The translations under genes were made by a program, and so were the position numbers. DNA of 64,000 nucleotides from Burkholderiales bacterium Ga0077543 (GTDB lineage: Bacteria > Pseudomonadota > Gammaproteobacteria > Burkholderiales > Burkholderiaceae_C). Where the stretch lies: positions 62,001-126,000 of the forward strand of contig LNET01000038.1 in assembly GCA_001464055.1 (NCBI GenBank), written 5' to 3'. This document shows positions 51,901 through 59,190 of the stretch, piece after piece (within the stretch, counting starts at the first letter, position 1; every line of letters starts with the position of its first letter). A model generated the notes under the pieces. The model had not been told where the DNA came from, did not search any database, and saw nothing but the letters and a program-made list of their open reading frames with translations.

Positions 51901-54900
51901 TCCGCACCCGTCGTGGCCACGGTGGCCACAGTCGGGAACTGCGGCAGGCCCTCGCGCACCAGCGGGCCGAGGTCGACCACGCTGGCCGAGCGGTCCATGA
52001 AGTTCTGCACGTACAGCCGGGTACCGTCGGCCGAGACAGCCAGCGCCTGCGGCGCACGGCCGACATCGAACTTCACCAGCTCGCGGCCGCGGAAGGCGTC
52101 CACCACCGCCACCTGGCGGCTGGTCTCCAGCGCCACGAACAGGTACGCACCACTGGGGTGGTAGGCCGCGGCCGTGCCCAGGCTGGCGTTGTCGTGGTCG
52201 ATGCGGCTGGCGTGATCCTCGGCCAGCGTGGCCATGTCGATGCGCGAGCTGATGGCGCGCACCGTGTTCTGGAAGTCCAGCGGCTGGCCATTGCGCAGCG
52301 CGCCGCGCCGGATGTTGTCCTGCTTCGATGGCACCCAGGCGCGGGCGCCGTCGGGCGAGATGGTGGCCGCGGCCAGGTAGTTGGGCAGGCCGGCGCCCTG
52401 GTTCTCGTTGTCGACCTTGTCGCTATGGCGCAGCACGATGCTGCGGTTCAGCGTCATCGGGCCGGCGTTCACCGCCAGCACCTCGGCGCCGCCCGCGGCG
52501 GTGTCGACGGTGGCCGTGCCTTCGCCAGGCAGCGGGTTGGTGATGAAGCGCGAGACCAGCACGAGGGCGCCATTGGCCGACGCCGACACGTGCCGCGCGT
52601 TGGCGCCCACGGCCAGCGTGGCCTGCACGGCGCCCGTGGCCGGGTCGAGCTTGAGCAGCTGGCCGGTGGCCTCGAGCACCACGAAGGCACTGCCGCCGGG
52701 CGCGAAGGCCAGGCCGTGCGGCTGCGCCGCCGACGGCAGCGCCACCGTGGCCACCACCGTGAGCGTGGCGGGGCTGAGGATGCTGATGCTCGACGAGCCC
52801 TTGTTGGTGACCCAGAGGCGGCCGTCGGGTGCGACGGCCACCGCGCGCGGCGAGCTGCCCACGGCGACCTCGGCCACGCGGGTATTGCTGGCGGTGTCGA
52901 TCACGGCAACCGTGTTGCTGTCGGGGTTGGCCACCCACAGCCGCGCCGAAGCGCCGCCGCGTGCTTCCAGCGCCACGGCCGAGGAGGCCGCGGGCCGGCC
53001 CGGCGTGGGCGGCGTGCCCACCGCCTGCAGGAAGGTGCGCGCGGTGGTGCGCCCGGCGGTGTCGCGTGCCGAGAGCGTGACGGCATAGACCCCCGGGTTG
53101 GCGAAGCTTCGCGTGATCGACGCGGCGGCGCTGAACGGCGTGGCGGGCGTGCCGTCGCCGAAGTCCCAGCTGTAGCTGACGCCGGCCTGCGCCGCGACGG
53201 CGTAGCTTGCGCTGCCGCCGGCGTTGATGACCGGGGCGTTGATGACATCGGTCACGGTGGGAGGCGTGTAGGGTGTCACCGGCACCTGCGGCGCGCCGAC
53301 ACCCTGGCCGACGGCGATGATGGTGCCGCGCGAAGGCACGCCGCTGGCGTCCACCGCCACGAGCTGGTAGTAGCCCGGGGGCACCAGGGTGTTGGCCGGC
53401 ACGGTGGCCGTGATGCGGAACTGCTCCTGGGTGAAGGCCATCGGGATGCGGCGCTGCCCCGAGTTGAACGAGTGCGTACCGACGCTCAAGCCGATCAGCA
53501 CGGTCTCGCGGATGGTGGCCGTCGAAGCCAGGTCGAACTGCAGCTGCGCACCGTTCGCATGGCGCAGGCCGCTCACACCCACCAGGCGCGGGCGAGGCGC
53601 CAGTTGCGCGGCTCCGTTCACCGTGCGGAACAGGTACGGCGGATAGAAGACATCGCCGCGAAGCTGAACCGGCCCGGGCGTGCCGCCGCCAGTCACCAGC
53701 ACGGTGCCGTTGGGCAGCAGGCTGGCCTGCGAGTGGTAGCCGCGGAACACGGTCGAGGCCGCCATGCGGGCCCAGGTGCCGTTGGCCGGGTTCCACATTT
53801 CGGCCGTGTATGCGCCGAAGGCGGGATCGTTGTTGGCGCGGGTTTCCCCGCCGGTGACCACCACCTTGCCATCGGGCAGGACCACCACGCCCGCGTAGTG
53901 GCGGCCGAAGGCCATCAGCGGCTGCTCGGTGCGTGCGGCGCCACCACCGTTGAGGTCGATGACCGTGGCCTGACGGCTGCCGGCCCAGCCCAGGCCGTTG
54001 TGGTAGGCGTTGCCGCCGACCATCAACACCCGGCCGGGCGCGTACATCACACCCGTGGACGTCGGGCCGGCGTTGGGGGCGTTGTCGTTGGTGAAGGCGC
54101 CACCGGGCGCCCCTTTCCACCCGCCGACGATGGTGGTCGTGCCCTGGCCGCCCGCGGCGTTGGCGTCGACGTACCACATCTGGTCGGTGCTGACGCCGAA
54201 GACGCGCCCGTCCGGCGCAAGCCAGGCCTTGGGCATCGACGCGCGCAGAACGTCAGGGCCCCAGGCCGTGCGGCTCTGGGCGTTGAACAGGGTCCGCCAG
54301 GCACCGTTCTCGTAGACCTCGGGCGTCATCGACGACAAGCCTTCGGTCAGCGCCCCCGCCACGTTGTTCCACTGACCCTCGGTGTAGGGCGCAATGCCGC
54401 CCAGGATGATGGGGCGGCCGTCGGCCAGCGTGATCATCGTGGCGTACCAGCGCGAGTCGGCCACGTTGCCTGCCGCAGGCATGGCACCGCTGCTGGGTTC
54501 GTAGGCGACGCTGGTGACGTTGCCGTTGCCGCCGGTGATGAGCAGTTGCCCACTGGACAGGTAGGTCGCAGCAGCGCAGAAGCTGTCCTGGCGCGTCGGG
54601 TCGTAGGTGGTGACGTGCGCGCCGGCATCGAAGAGGCCGCGGTTGGGGTCCCACACGTCGAAGTAGCGGCCGTTCTGCGCGTTGCCGTCGGGCGTGGTGC
54701 CCCAGGTCAGCACCTTGCCGTCGGGCAGCACGGCCTGGTGCAGCCCGTTCATCGGCCAGGGGCCGACGCCCGACCACATGCCCTGCGTGGGCGCACTGGC
54801 TGGAATGGCCAGGCCCTGCAGCAGCGCATCGGTGGGCGCCGGCACGCTCACCCAGCCTGTCGGGTTGACCGTGACCGCGAGCGCCCGAGCCCGCCCCTCC

Positions 54901-55046
54901 TCGCCCGACAGCGCCGCCTGCTCCGGATTCGACGGCGCGCGATCACCGCCGCCGCAAGCGGCCAGTGCCGCTGCGACCAGGAGTGTTGCAAGCGCAGAGC
55001 GGTGGCAAGGGCGGCGCGTCAGGCGAGGGTGTGGGCGATGGGTCAT
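48951..55046 (-). CDS. Giant lipoprotein: copper-radical oxidase fused to dihaem peroxidase and binding modules
   Basis: A 2031-residue surface lipoprotein (lipobox LAAC, Cys31). Residues ~60-580 are a galactose/glyoxal-oxidase-like kelch domain. Cys157, Tyr201, Tyr437, His438 and His525 align with the five key GaoA positions (Cys228, Tyr272, Tyr495, His496, His581), so the Cys-Tyr cofactor and copper site look intact. Next come a PKD domain (~600-680), a YVTN-type propeller (~700-1030) and a MauG/cytochrome-peroxidase-like domain. The last has two CASCH haem sites (Cys1078-His1082 and Cys1210-His1214) and APYLHDGSAPTL. PA14 (~1318-1453), Ig-like, F5/8-type, Ig-like and LamG modules end the chain. 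It probably oxidises a bound carbohydrate or aldehyde and reduces the peroxide formed. A SCO protein gene lies 51 bp upstream in the same direction. Confidence 0.88.
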   Translation of the reverse strand: MTHRPHPRLTRRPCHRSALATLLVAAALAACGGGDRAPSNPEQAALSGEEGRARALAVTVNPTGWVSVPAPTDALLQGLAIPASAPTQGMWSGVGPWPMNGLHQAVLPDGKVLTWGTTPDGNAQNGRYFDVWDPNRGLFDAGAHVTTYDPTRQDSFCAAATYLSSGQLLITGGNGNVTSVAYEPSSGAMPAAGNVADSRWYATMITLADGRPIILGGIAPYTEGQWNNVAGALTEGLSSMTPEVYENGAWRTLFNAQSRTAWGPDVLRASMPKAWLAPDGRVFGVSTDQMWYVDANAAGGQGTTTIVGGWKGAPGGAFTNDNAPNAGPTSTGVMYAPGRVLMVGGNAYHNGLGWAGSRQATVIDLNGGGAARTEQPLMAFGRHYAGVVVLPDGKVVVTGGETRANNDPAFGAYTAEMWNPANGTWARMAASTVFRGYHSQASLLPNGTVLVTGGGTPGPVQLRGDVFYPPYLFRTVNGAAQLAPRPRLVGVSGLRHANGAQLQFDLASTATIRETVLIGLSVGTHSFNSGQRRIPMAFTQEQFRITATVPANTLVPPGYYQLVAVDASGVPSRGTIIAVGQGVGAPQVPVTPYTPPTVTDVINAPVINAGGSASYAVAAQAGVSYSWDFGDGTPATPFSAAASITRSFANPGVYAVTLSARDTAGRTTARTFLQAVGTPPTPGRPAASSAVALEARGGASARLWVANPDSNTVAVIDTASNTRVAEVAVGSSPRAVAVAPDGRLWVTNKGSSSISILSPATLTVVATVALPSAAQPHGLAFAPGGSAFVVLEATGQLLKLDPATGAVQATLAVGANARHVSASANGALVLVSRFITNPLPGEGTATVDTAAGGAEVLAVNAGPMTLNRSIVLRHSDKVDNENQGAGLPNYLAAATISPDGARAWVPSKQDNIRRGALRNGQPLDFQNTVRAISSRIDMATLAEDHASRIDHDNASLGTAAAYHPSGAYLFVALETSRQVAVVDAFRGRELVKFDVGRAPQALAVSADGTRLYVQNFMDRSASVVDLGPLVREGLPQFPTVATVATTGAERLSAQVLLGKQLFYDARDPRLARDSYMSCASCHSDAGHDGRTWDFTHFGEGLRNTPALAGRAGMAQGFVHWSANFDEVQDFEGQIRAFAGGTGLMADAQFNAGTRNTPLGDRKAGLSGDLDALAAYLGSLTTFERSPNRNADGTLTAAAIAGRTVFTNANCASCHTGAGFTISGDAGSLRSIGTLKPSSGGRLGAPLTGIDAPTLRDLWATAPYLHDGSAPTLAAAVQAHAGSTVAGADLANLVAYLQQIGGDEPGPGVPAASTGTGLRASYFNNTTLAGTAVVTRTEVPWFDWGVGAPAPGIGADNFSVRWTGEIQAVEAGTYQFRTLSDDGVRVWVNGVLLINNWTAHPPTVDTSAGIALAAGQRVPIVVEFQEFGGGAVLQLSWLRPGGAWARVPVAQLYAPGAPPPANQAPTVALTAPAGGTSVATGTAVTLAATAADADGSVARVEFYAGGTLLGTDATAPYALSWAPATAGAYSLTARAFDNTGASTTSAAVAFSIIAPPPVQSTNLAPSATLATSHVSPWETLAAVNDGRLPASSADRSGGAYGNWEGPVNYGRTDWVSFSWPTARSVSAFEVYWWNDGAGIGTPTAAAVEHWNGSAWVALGSPGLLLNRFNRLDFAPVTTTSIRVSMRSALATGILEARVWSGSASPTPPPVNQPPTVSLTAPAGGTSVATGTVVALSATAADADGSVARVEFYAGGTLLGSDTTAPYTLGWTPSVAGTYALTARAFDNAGAATTGAAVSMTVTAAATGTLPAGALAEWSFDAASGTGAPDSSGNGRTLTLGSGVAVTASGRAGAALQFAGPGSGAGATTAARVLDTAGSFSVSGWIRFDQLPTCWNQILASQDGVTVSGFYLGIVPPCGGGLPRATFAMLGADADASPTFRITDTETIVTGAWYHLVAVRDATSNTMALYVNGRLAGTLANSTRWAANGAFAVGRARFSGGLRDPAYAVIDGVRAYGRVLTAAEVTTLFQAAR
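49650..49915 (-). repeat. Duplicated Ig-like module, copy 2
   Basis: Encodes an Ig-like domain nearly the same as the one at 50395-50655: both contain LTAPAGGTSVATGT, ADADGSVARVEFYAGGTLLG and LTARAFDN. The DNA is also nearly identical in long blocks, pointing to recent duplication or gene conversion within one gene. Confidence 0.85.
50395..50655 (-). repeat. Duplicated Ig-like module, copy 1
   Basis: First of two near-identical Ig-like units in the oxidase/peroxidase gene. It is separated from copy 2 by an F5/8-type (discoidin-like) carbohydrate-binding domain of about 130 residues. Confidence 0.85.
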
Positions 55047-55097
55047 GGAGAGCGGTTCGTGTCGTCAGCAATCTGTGGATGTGGGCGCGCAGGTCGC

Positions 55098-55868
55098 TCA
55101 GGCGCCAGCGCGGCGCGTCAGTTCGTCCAGTGCCGGGATTTCGCGCAGCAGGCGCTTCACATCGGGCGGGTTGCCGTCGTAGCGCAGGCGCAGTTGTCCG
55201 TTGCGGTCGATGAGCCACAGGCCGGTGGCATGGTCATCGGGGCGACGCACTTCCGGCCCGGGCCGGAACAGGCGCAGCGCATCAGACACGCGTTCGATGT
55301 CCTCCGGGCGCCCCGTGACAAAGCTCCAGCCCGACAGGTCGACCCCCATGCGCACCGCGTAGGCCTTCAGCGCCTGCGGTGTGTCGCCCAGCGGGTCGAG
55401 CGAGACCGACAGCAGCCGCACCCGTGGCCGCACGGCCGGCGGCAACTGGCGCTGAAGCTCGGCCAGAGCGGCGATCTGCACCGGGCAGACGGTGGAGCAG
55501 CCTGTGAAGACGAAGTTGGCCAGCACCGTCCGACCCACCAGGACCGCGGGATCGAACCTGCGGCCTTCCTGGTTCAACAGGTGCATGCCGCGGAAGTTGG
55601 CGTAAAAGCTGCTGCCTGCCCCGCCCGCGTTCGCCCGGGCCAGCGGCGCCGAGAAGGCCGCCGCCCAGCCGAGCGCTGCACTGGTGACCGCCTGCTGCAG
55701 CCAGTGGCGGCGCGAGACTGCGCGGCGGTCTGCGCCAGGGGCCAAGCCGGCCGTCAGACCCCGCGCATGCCAGGGCGACAAGTCATCGGTTGCGGTTGCG
55801 GTTGCGGTTGCGCTTGTGCTCTTCCAGTCCCTCGGTTCGGGCGCGTGCTTCTTCGACAACTTGTTCAT
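55098..55868 (-). CDS. SCO1/SenC-family copper chaperone
   Basis: A 256-residue SCO protein. The thioredoxin fold carries the copper-binding FTGCSTVCP (Cys124, Cys128) and the third ligand His213 in DDHATGLW. An unusual long N-terminal segment with Ala-Thr repeats precedes a twin-arginine-like/hydrophobic export signal (SRRHWLQQAVTSAALGWAAA). Its stop is 51 bp before the giant oxidase gene on the same strand. SCO proteins normally load copper into cytochrome oxidase. None is nearby, so delivering copper to the fused oxidase is the best contextual role. Confidence 0.9.
   Translation of the reverse strand: MNKLSKKHAPEPRDWKSTSATATATATDDLSPWHARGLTAGLAPGADRRAVSRRHWLQQAVTSAALGWAAAFSAPLARANAGGAGSSFYANFRGMHLLNQEGRRFDPAVLVGRTVLANFVFTGCSTVCPVQIAALAELQRQLPPAVRPRVRLLSVSLDPLGDTPQALKAYAVRMGVDLSGWSFVTGRPEDIERVSDALRLFRPGPEVRRPDDHATGLWLIDRNGQLRLRYDGNPPDVKRLLREIPALDELTRRAGA
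55788..55811. repeat. GGTTGC hexamer repeat (4 copies)
   Basis: Four exact tandem GGTTGC units inside the SCO gene, encoding an Ala-Thr linker ahead of the export signal. Unit-number change would keep the frame and alter linker length only. Confidence 0.8.
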
Positions 55869-56002
55869 CTGCAGTTCCGGCGCCCGTGGGCATGGGGCTT
55901 TTTCCTCGCGCAGTGTGTGTAACAAATGGTTCAATCCGGGTTCAATCCAGGCACCCCCCCGCGAAGCCGGGGCTCCACGGCGGACGAACCCGCATTTACC
56001 CG

Positions 56003-58003
56003 ATGAGCGCACCGTCGACGGTTTCAGACCCAAGCACCACCACCCTGCGATTCGGGCGCTGCGAGCTGCTGCTGCAAACGCGCGAGCTGCGGGTGTCCGG
56101 ACGGCCAGAGCCCGTGCGACGGCGCGTGTTCGACCTGATGGCGTTCCTGGTGGCGCAGCGCCATCGCGTGGTGTCTCATCACGAGCTGCTGCGCCAAGTG
56201 TGGGGCAGTGCCCAGGTCTCGCCCAAGATGCTGGCGCGTGCGGTCATGGAAGCGCGTCGTGCCTGCGGCGACCCGGCCGAAGAGCCCGGGCTCTTCGTCT
56301 CGGTGCGGGGGGTGGGTTACCGCTTCGTCGGCACCCTCACCGAGGCATCGACCTCGCCATCCCCAGCCGACACGGCGGTCGAGGACCCGAGCGAGGTCCG
56401 CAGCCTGCTGCGCAGAGCCCGCCAGGCGCTCGACGCCGGCCGGCTCGACGAGGCCCAGGTCTTGGCCGCCGAGGCCCAGGCCGGGGCCGACAGGGGGCCC
56501 TCGCACGCCGACCGGGTGCAGGCCCTGGTGCTGCGTTCGTCAATGGCCATGCGCAGGGGCACCGCCGCCGAAGCCGCGAGGCTGGCTGCCCATGCGCTGC
56601 AGATCGCGCGCGCCGAAGGCCAGCCGCAGCTGGTGGCCCAGGCGCGGCTGGCGGTGGGCTACGTCCACCTGGTGGAGGGCGACCGGGCCTTGGCCATCAG
56701 GCACTTCGAAGAGTCCCGCGAGGCCCTCTCGGCGCGTGGCCATGAGCGCGATCTGCTGACCTGCCTGAACCGGCTGGCCATGGCGTTCCGGGACACTGGC
56801 AAGCCTGAGTCGGGCTTGCAGATGAACCGGCGCGCCCTGGTTCTCGCGCGCCAGCTCAGGGACCCGGATGCCATCCTGATCGCGCGCAACAACGAGGTGA
56901 TGTTCCTGCTTTACATCGGCGACAGGCAGAGCGCCGAAGGACAGGCTGCTGCCGCCCGCAAGACCTTCGAGGAAGCACTGGCGCTCGTGGATGGGCTGCT
57001 GCAGGACCAGCCCGCCGGCGCCGGCAGCCGCCAGCGGCAGTCGGCGCTGGGCAACCGCGCCTTCGTCCTCCAGCGCCTGGGCCGGCTTGACGAAGCCTGG
57101 TCCATGCTGTCCGAGCTCGAGGTCGAGTCCGAAGGCTGCAGATGGTTGGACAGCCCCATCCATGCCGAGCGGCAGATGGTCACCCGGGAACTCAGGGCCA
57201 CGCTGCTGGCCGACGCCGGCCGGCACGACGAAGCGCTCGAGCTGCTGGGCCAGAGCGTCGAGGCGGCGGTGCGCCTGGGGCGCCACGGCGCCTTGCCACG
57301 CCTGTACGGCCTGGCCGGCGACATCGCCGAGCGGGCAGGCCGGCTGGCGCAGGCGCTGCGCTGGGTGCGGCTACAAGGTGACGCGCAGGTGGCCCTGCGT
57401 GCCAGCGAAGCGAGCGCGCTGGCACTCATCCTGGAAGCCGAGATGAACGCCGAGAACCTGCAAGCCGAACTGCATCGGGCGCGGGCGCAGGTGGCAGCGC
57501 TGCAGCAGGAGAACGCAGGGCTGCGGCAGCGCGCGGAGCTGATGCAGGGCGCGGCACCGGTGGCGGCAGACACCGGCCTGGCAGGCAGCGAGCAGCTCAC
57601 GGCATTGTTCTCGGCGCGGCACCATCACGCACGCGTCAAGGGCTTGCCGATGTGCCTGGGGCTGCTGGAGTGGGCGCCGGATCAGCCGCTGGCTCCCGCC
57701 GCACTTCGGGGCATCGCCGAGGTTCTGGCGGCGCAGGCCGACATTGCCTACCCGGCTGTCGACCAGGGCGCGGTGGGCGTGGTGTTCCGCATCCGTGACG
57801 CGGGGCCCTCGCACGCCGCCGAGGTGTGCCGGCGCGTGCTGGACGCGCTCGAGCGCCAGACCTGGTCGCGCCCGGGCACCGGGCAGCCGCCTTCGTGGCG
57901 ATGCCGCAGCGCCGATGCGGCATGCTTCGGCTCGATCGAGCAATGCATCCAGAGCCTGGCGCATCGCTCGCCGACACCGGACAAGCACATGGCCGACGAA
58001 TGA
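56003..58003 (+). CDS. Winged-helix (OmpR-type) and TPR regulator
   Basis: A 666-residue protein without receiver domain. Residues ~14-113 form an OmpR/CadC-type winged helix (RRRVFDLMAFLVAQRHRVVSHHELLRQVWG ... SVRGVGYRFVG, abbreviated in two parts). A long TPR-type helical array follows (~130-500), then a coiled-coil and a C-terminal region with a possible degenerate GGDEF-like fold. No membrane helix is apparent, unlike CadC. It diverges from the SCO gene with 134 bp between starts, so control of the SCO/oxidase operon is likely. Confidence 0.8.
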   Translation: MSAPSTVSDPSTTTLRFGRCELLLQTRELRVSGRPEPVRRRVFDLMAFLVAQRHRVVSHHELLRQVWGSAQVSPKMLARAVMEARRACGDPAEEPGLFVSVRGVGYRFVGTLTEASTSPSPADTAVEDPSEVRSLLRRARQALDAGRLDEAQVLAAEAQAGADRGPSHADRVQALVLRSSMAMRRGTAAEAARLAAHALQIARAEGQPQLVAQARLAVGYVHLVEGDRALAIRHFEESREALSARGHERDLLTCLNRLAMAFRDTGKPESGLQMNRRALVLARQLRDPDAILIARNNEVMFLLYIGDRQSAEGQAAAARKTFEEALALVDGLLQDQPAGAGSRQRQSALGNRAFVLQRLGRLDEAWSMLSELEVESEGCRWLDSPIHAERQMVTRELRATLLADAGRHDEALELLGQSVEAAVRLGRHGALPRLYGLAGDIAERAGRLAQALRWVRLQGDAQVALRASEASALALILEAEMNAENLQAELHRARAQVAALQQENAGLRQRAELMQGAAPVAADTGLAGSEQLTALFSARHHHARVKGLPMCLGLLEWAPDQPLAPAALRGIAEVLAAQADIAYPAVDQGAVGVVFRIRDAGPSHAAEVCRRVLDALERQTWSRPGTGQPPSWRCRSADAACFGSIEQCIQSLAHRSPTPDKHMADE

Positions 58004-58237
58004 ACGCGAGCATGGCGCCCGGCGCCACCGTGATTCCGAACCGGTCGGGCGCGAACGGATGCACCGACACCCGACTGCCCACTGCAGGCGCTGGCGCTCA
58101 CCTGGCCGCACTGCTCCCCGGTCTGTTCCCCCCAAGTTCGCGCGGGACTTCATGAGACCACCAACAGCAGCCAGTCTGGTGCGATCCCGCGGCCGCCGCA
58201 ATGGCTCCGCTCCGCCACATCGACGTCCGATGCAAGC

Positions 58238-58771
58238 TCAGTCGGCTGTCCCAAAGCCGCTGCGCACCAGATCCGCGATCCGAACCGCCATGCTGCGCGC
58301 AGGATCGAACGGAAGGTCTTCGAATCCGAAGGCCGCATAGAGCGCCCGAACATCGTCATCCAGCGGATGCGTCAGCACGCAGAAGCAGCCGACTTGGTCG
58401 GACAGGCGCACTGCCGTTGTGAGCGCATAGAACATCAGCGATCGAGCGATGCCCTGCCCCTGCCACCGCAGGTCGACCGCCAACTGGCCCAGCAGGATGG
58501 CGGGCAACGGGTCGGGCCGAGTGCGTTGCTGCGCCTTGGGCAACCACGCTCGCTCGACCTGCGCCGTCGACAGGCTCACGTAGCCGACGACGCTGCCAGC
58601 TTCCGCCTCGAAGATCACGCTTGTACGCGAAACCCCCAGTTCCTGGTTGCGCCAGGCGTGGCGGCGGAACCAGTGGTTTAGCGCGTCGCGCCCGCAATCG
58701 AACGCCGCCGTGTCGTCATCGGCCACCAGGGGTCGCGGCGGTGTGAAGGCGGCCGTTGTGTCTGAGGTCAC
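58238..58771 (-). CDS. GNAT-family toxin (TacT-like acetyltransferase)
   Basis: A 177-residue GNAT acetyltransferase. FDCGRDALNHWFRRHAWRNQ is the usual N-terminal signature of TacT/AtaT-type toxins, and LGQLAVDLRWQGQGIARSLM is the acetyl-CoA loop (R-x-x-G-x-G/A form: RWQGQGIA). The GTG start overlaps the antitoxin stop as GTGA, a typical TA layout. Such toxins acetylate aminoacyl-tRNA and stop translation. The active-site Tyr seen in TacT fits LYAAFGF. Confidence 0.87.
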   Translation of the reverse strand: MTSDTTAAFTPPRPLVADDDTAAFDCGRDALNHWFRRHAWRNQELGVSRTSVIFEAEAGSVVGYVSLSTAQVERAWLPKAQQRTRPDPLPAILLGQLAVDLRWQGQGIARSLMFYALTTAVRLSDQVGCFCVLTHPLDDDVRALYAAFGFEDLPFDPARSMAVRIADLVRSGFGTAD

Positions 58772-59040
58772 TTCTGCCAGACGGGGCGAGTCTTGGACAG
58801 TTTTCGAAGCGCCGGCACTTCCCTCGCTGGCGCAATGGCCCAGGCCTCGAACCTCGCCCAGTCCTTCGCCGGAATCGTCACGATGCGGCGATTGAGCAGG
58901 TCGGACTCTGCGGCTTCGAGCGCACGCCGCCTCACGAAGTCGCTGAGACTGGTGCTGGCCTGTTCGGCCGCCGCCTCCAGCAAGGCACGTTCGCTGGCAT
59001 TGACGCGAACACTCAGAACGGCCGCGGGGGTGGTTGGCAT
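58768..59040 (-). CDS. DUF1778 ribbon-helix-helix antitoxin (TacA-like)
   Basis: A 90-residue antitoxin. The N-terminal RHH DNA-binding part is SVRVNASERALLEAAAEQASTSLSDFVRRRAL, and the C-terminal tail (AKDWARFEAW...) wraps the toxin. It overlaps the GNAT gene by 4 bp. An inverted repeat just upstream is the probable autoregulatory operator. Confidence 0.88.
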   Translation of the reverse strand: MPTTPAAVLSVRVNASERALLEAAAEQASTSLSDFVRRRALEAAESDLLNRRIVTIPAKDWARFEAWAIAPAREVPALRKLSKTRPVWQK

Positions 59041-59060
59041 GCGGACATCTCCCAACGAAT

Positions 59061-59077
59061 GTATGACAATAGCATAC
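59061..59077. promoter_or_regulatory. Operator of the TA pair
   Basis: GTATG-N7-CATAC, 20 bp upstream of the antitoxin ATG. Symmetry and place fit binding of the RHH antitoxin. Confidence 0.6.
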
Positions 59078-59190
59078 AAGACCACGAAGCGCCATTCGCC
59101 TGCCATGTTCCCTGCCTGCGACGAGCGCCGTGCCGTGGCTTCGTTCGGCAACAGCTCGCCCAGCTTCACCCACCGCACCCGATTTCAGCC

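Noticed and set aside
48951-55046. Possible false fusion of several genes by frameshift or assembly error
   Set aside because: The frame is continuous over 6 kb with clean domain joins, no internal ribosome-binding site or signal peptide, and uniform codon use.
49188-55922. A 2244-codon open frame on the plus strand opposite the giant oxidase gene
   Set aside because: It has no recognisable domains and a composition rich in Arg, Gly, Ala and His. It mirrors the minus-strand gene, whose product shows clear domains. It arises from GC-biased codon use.
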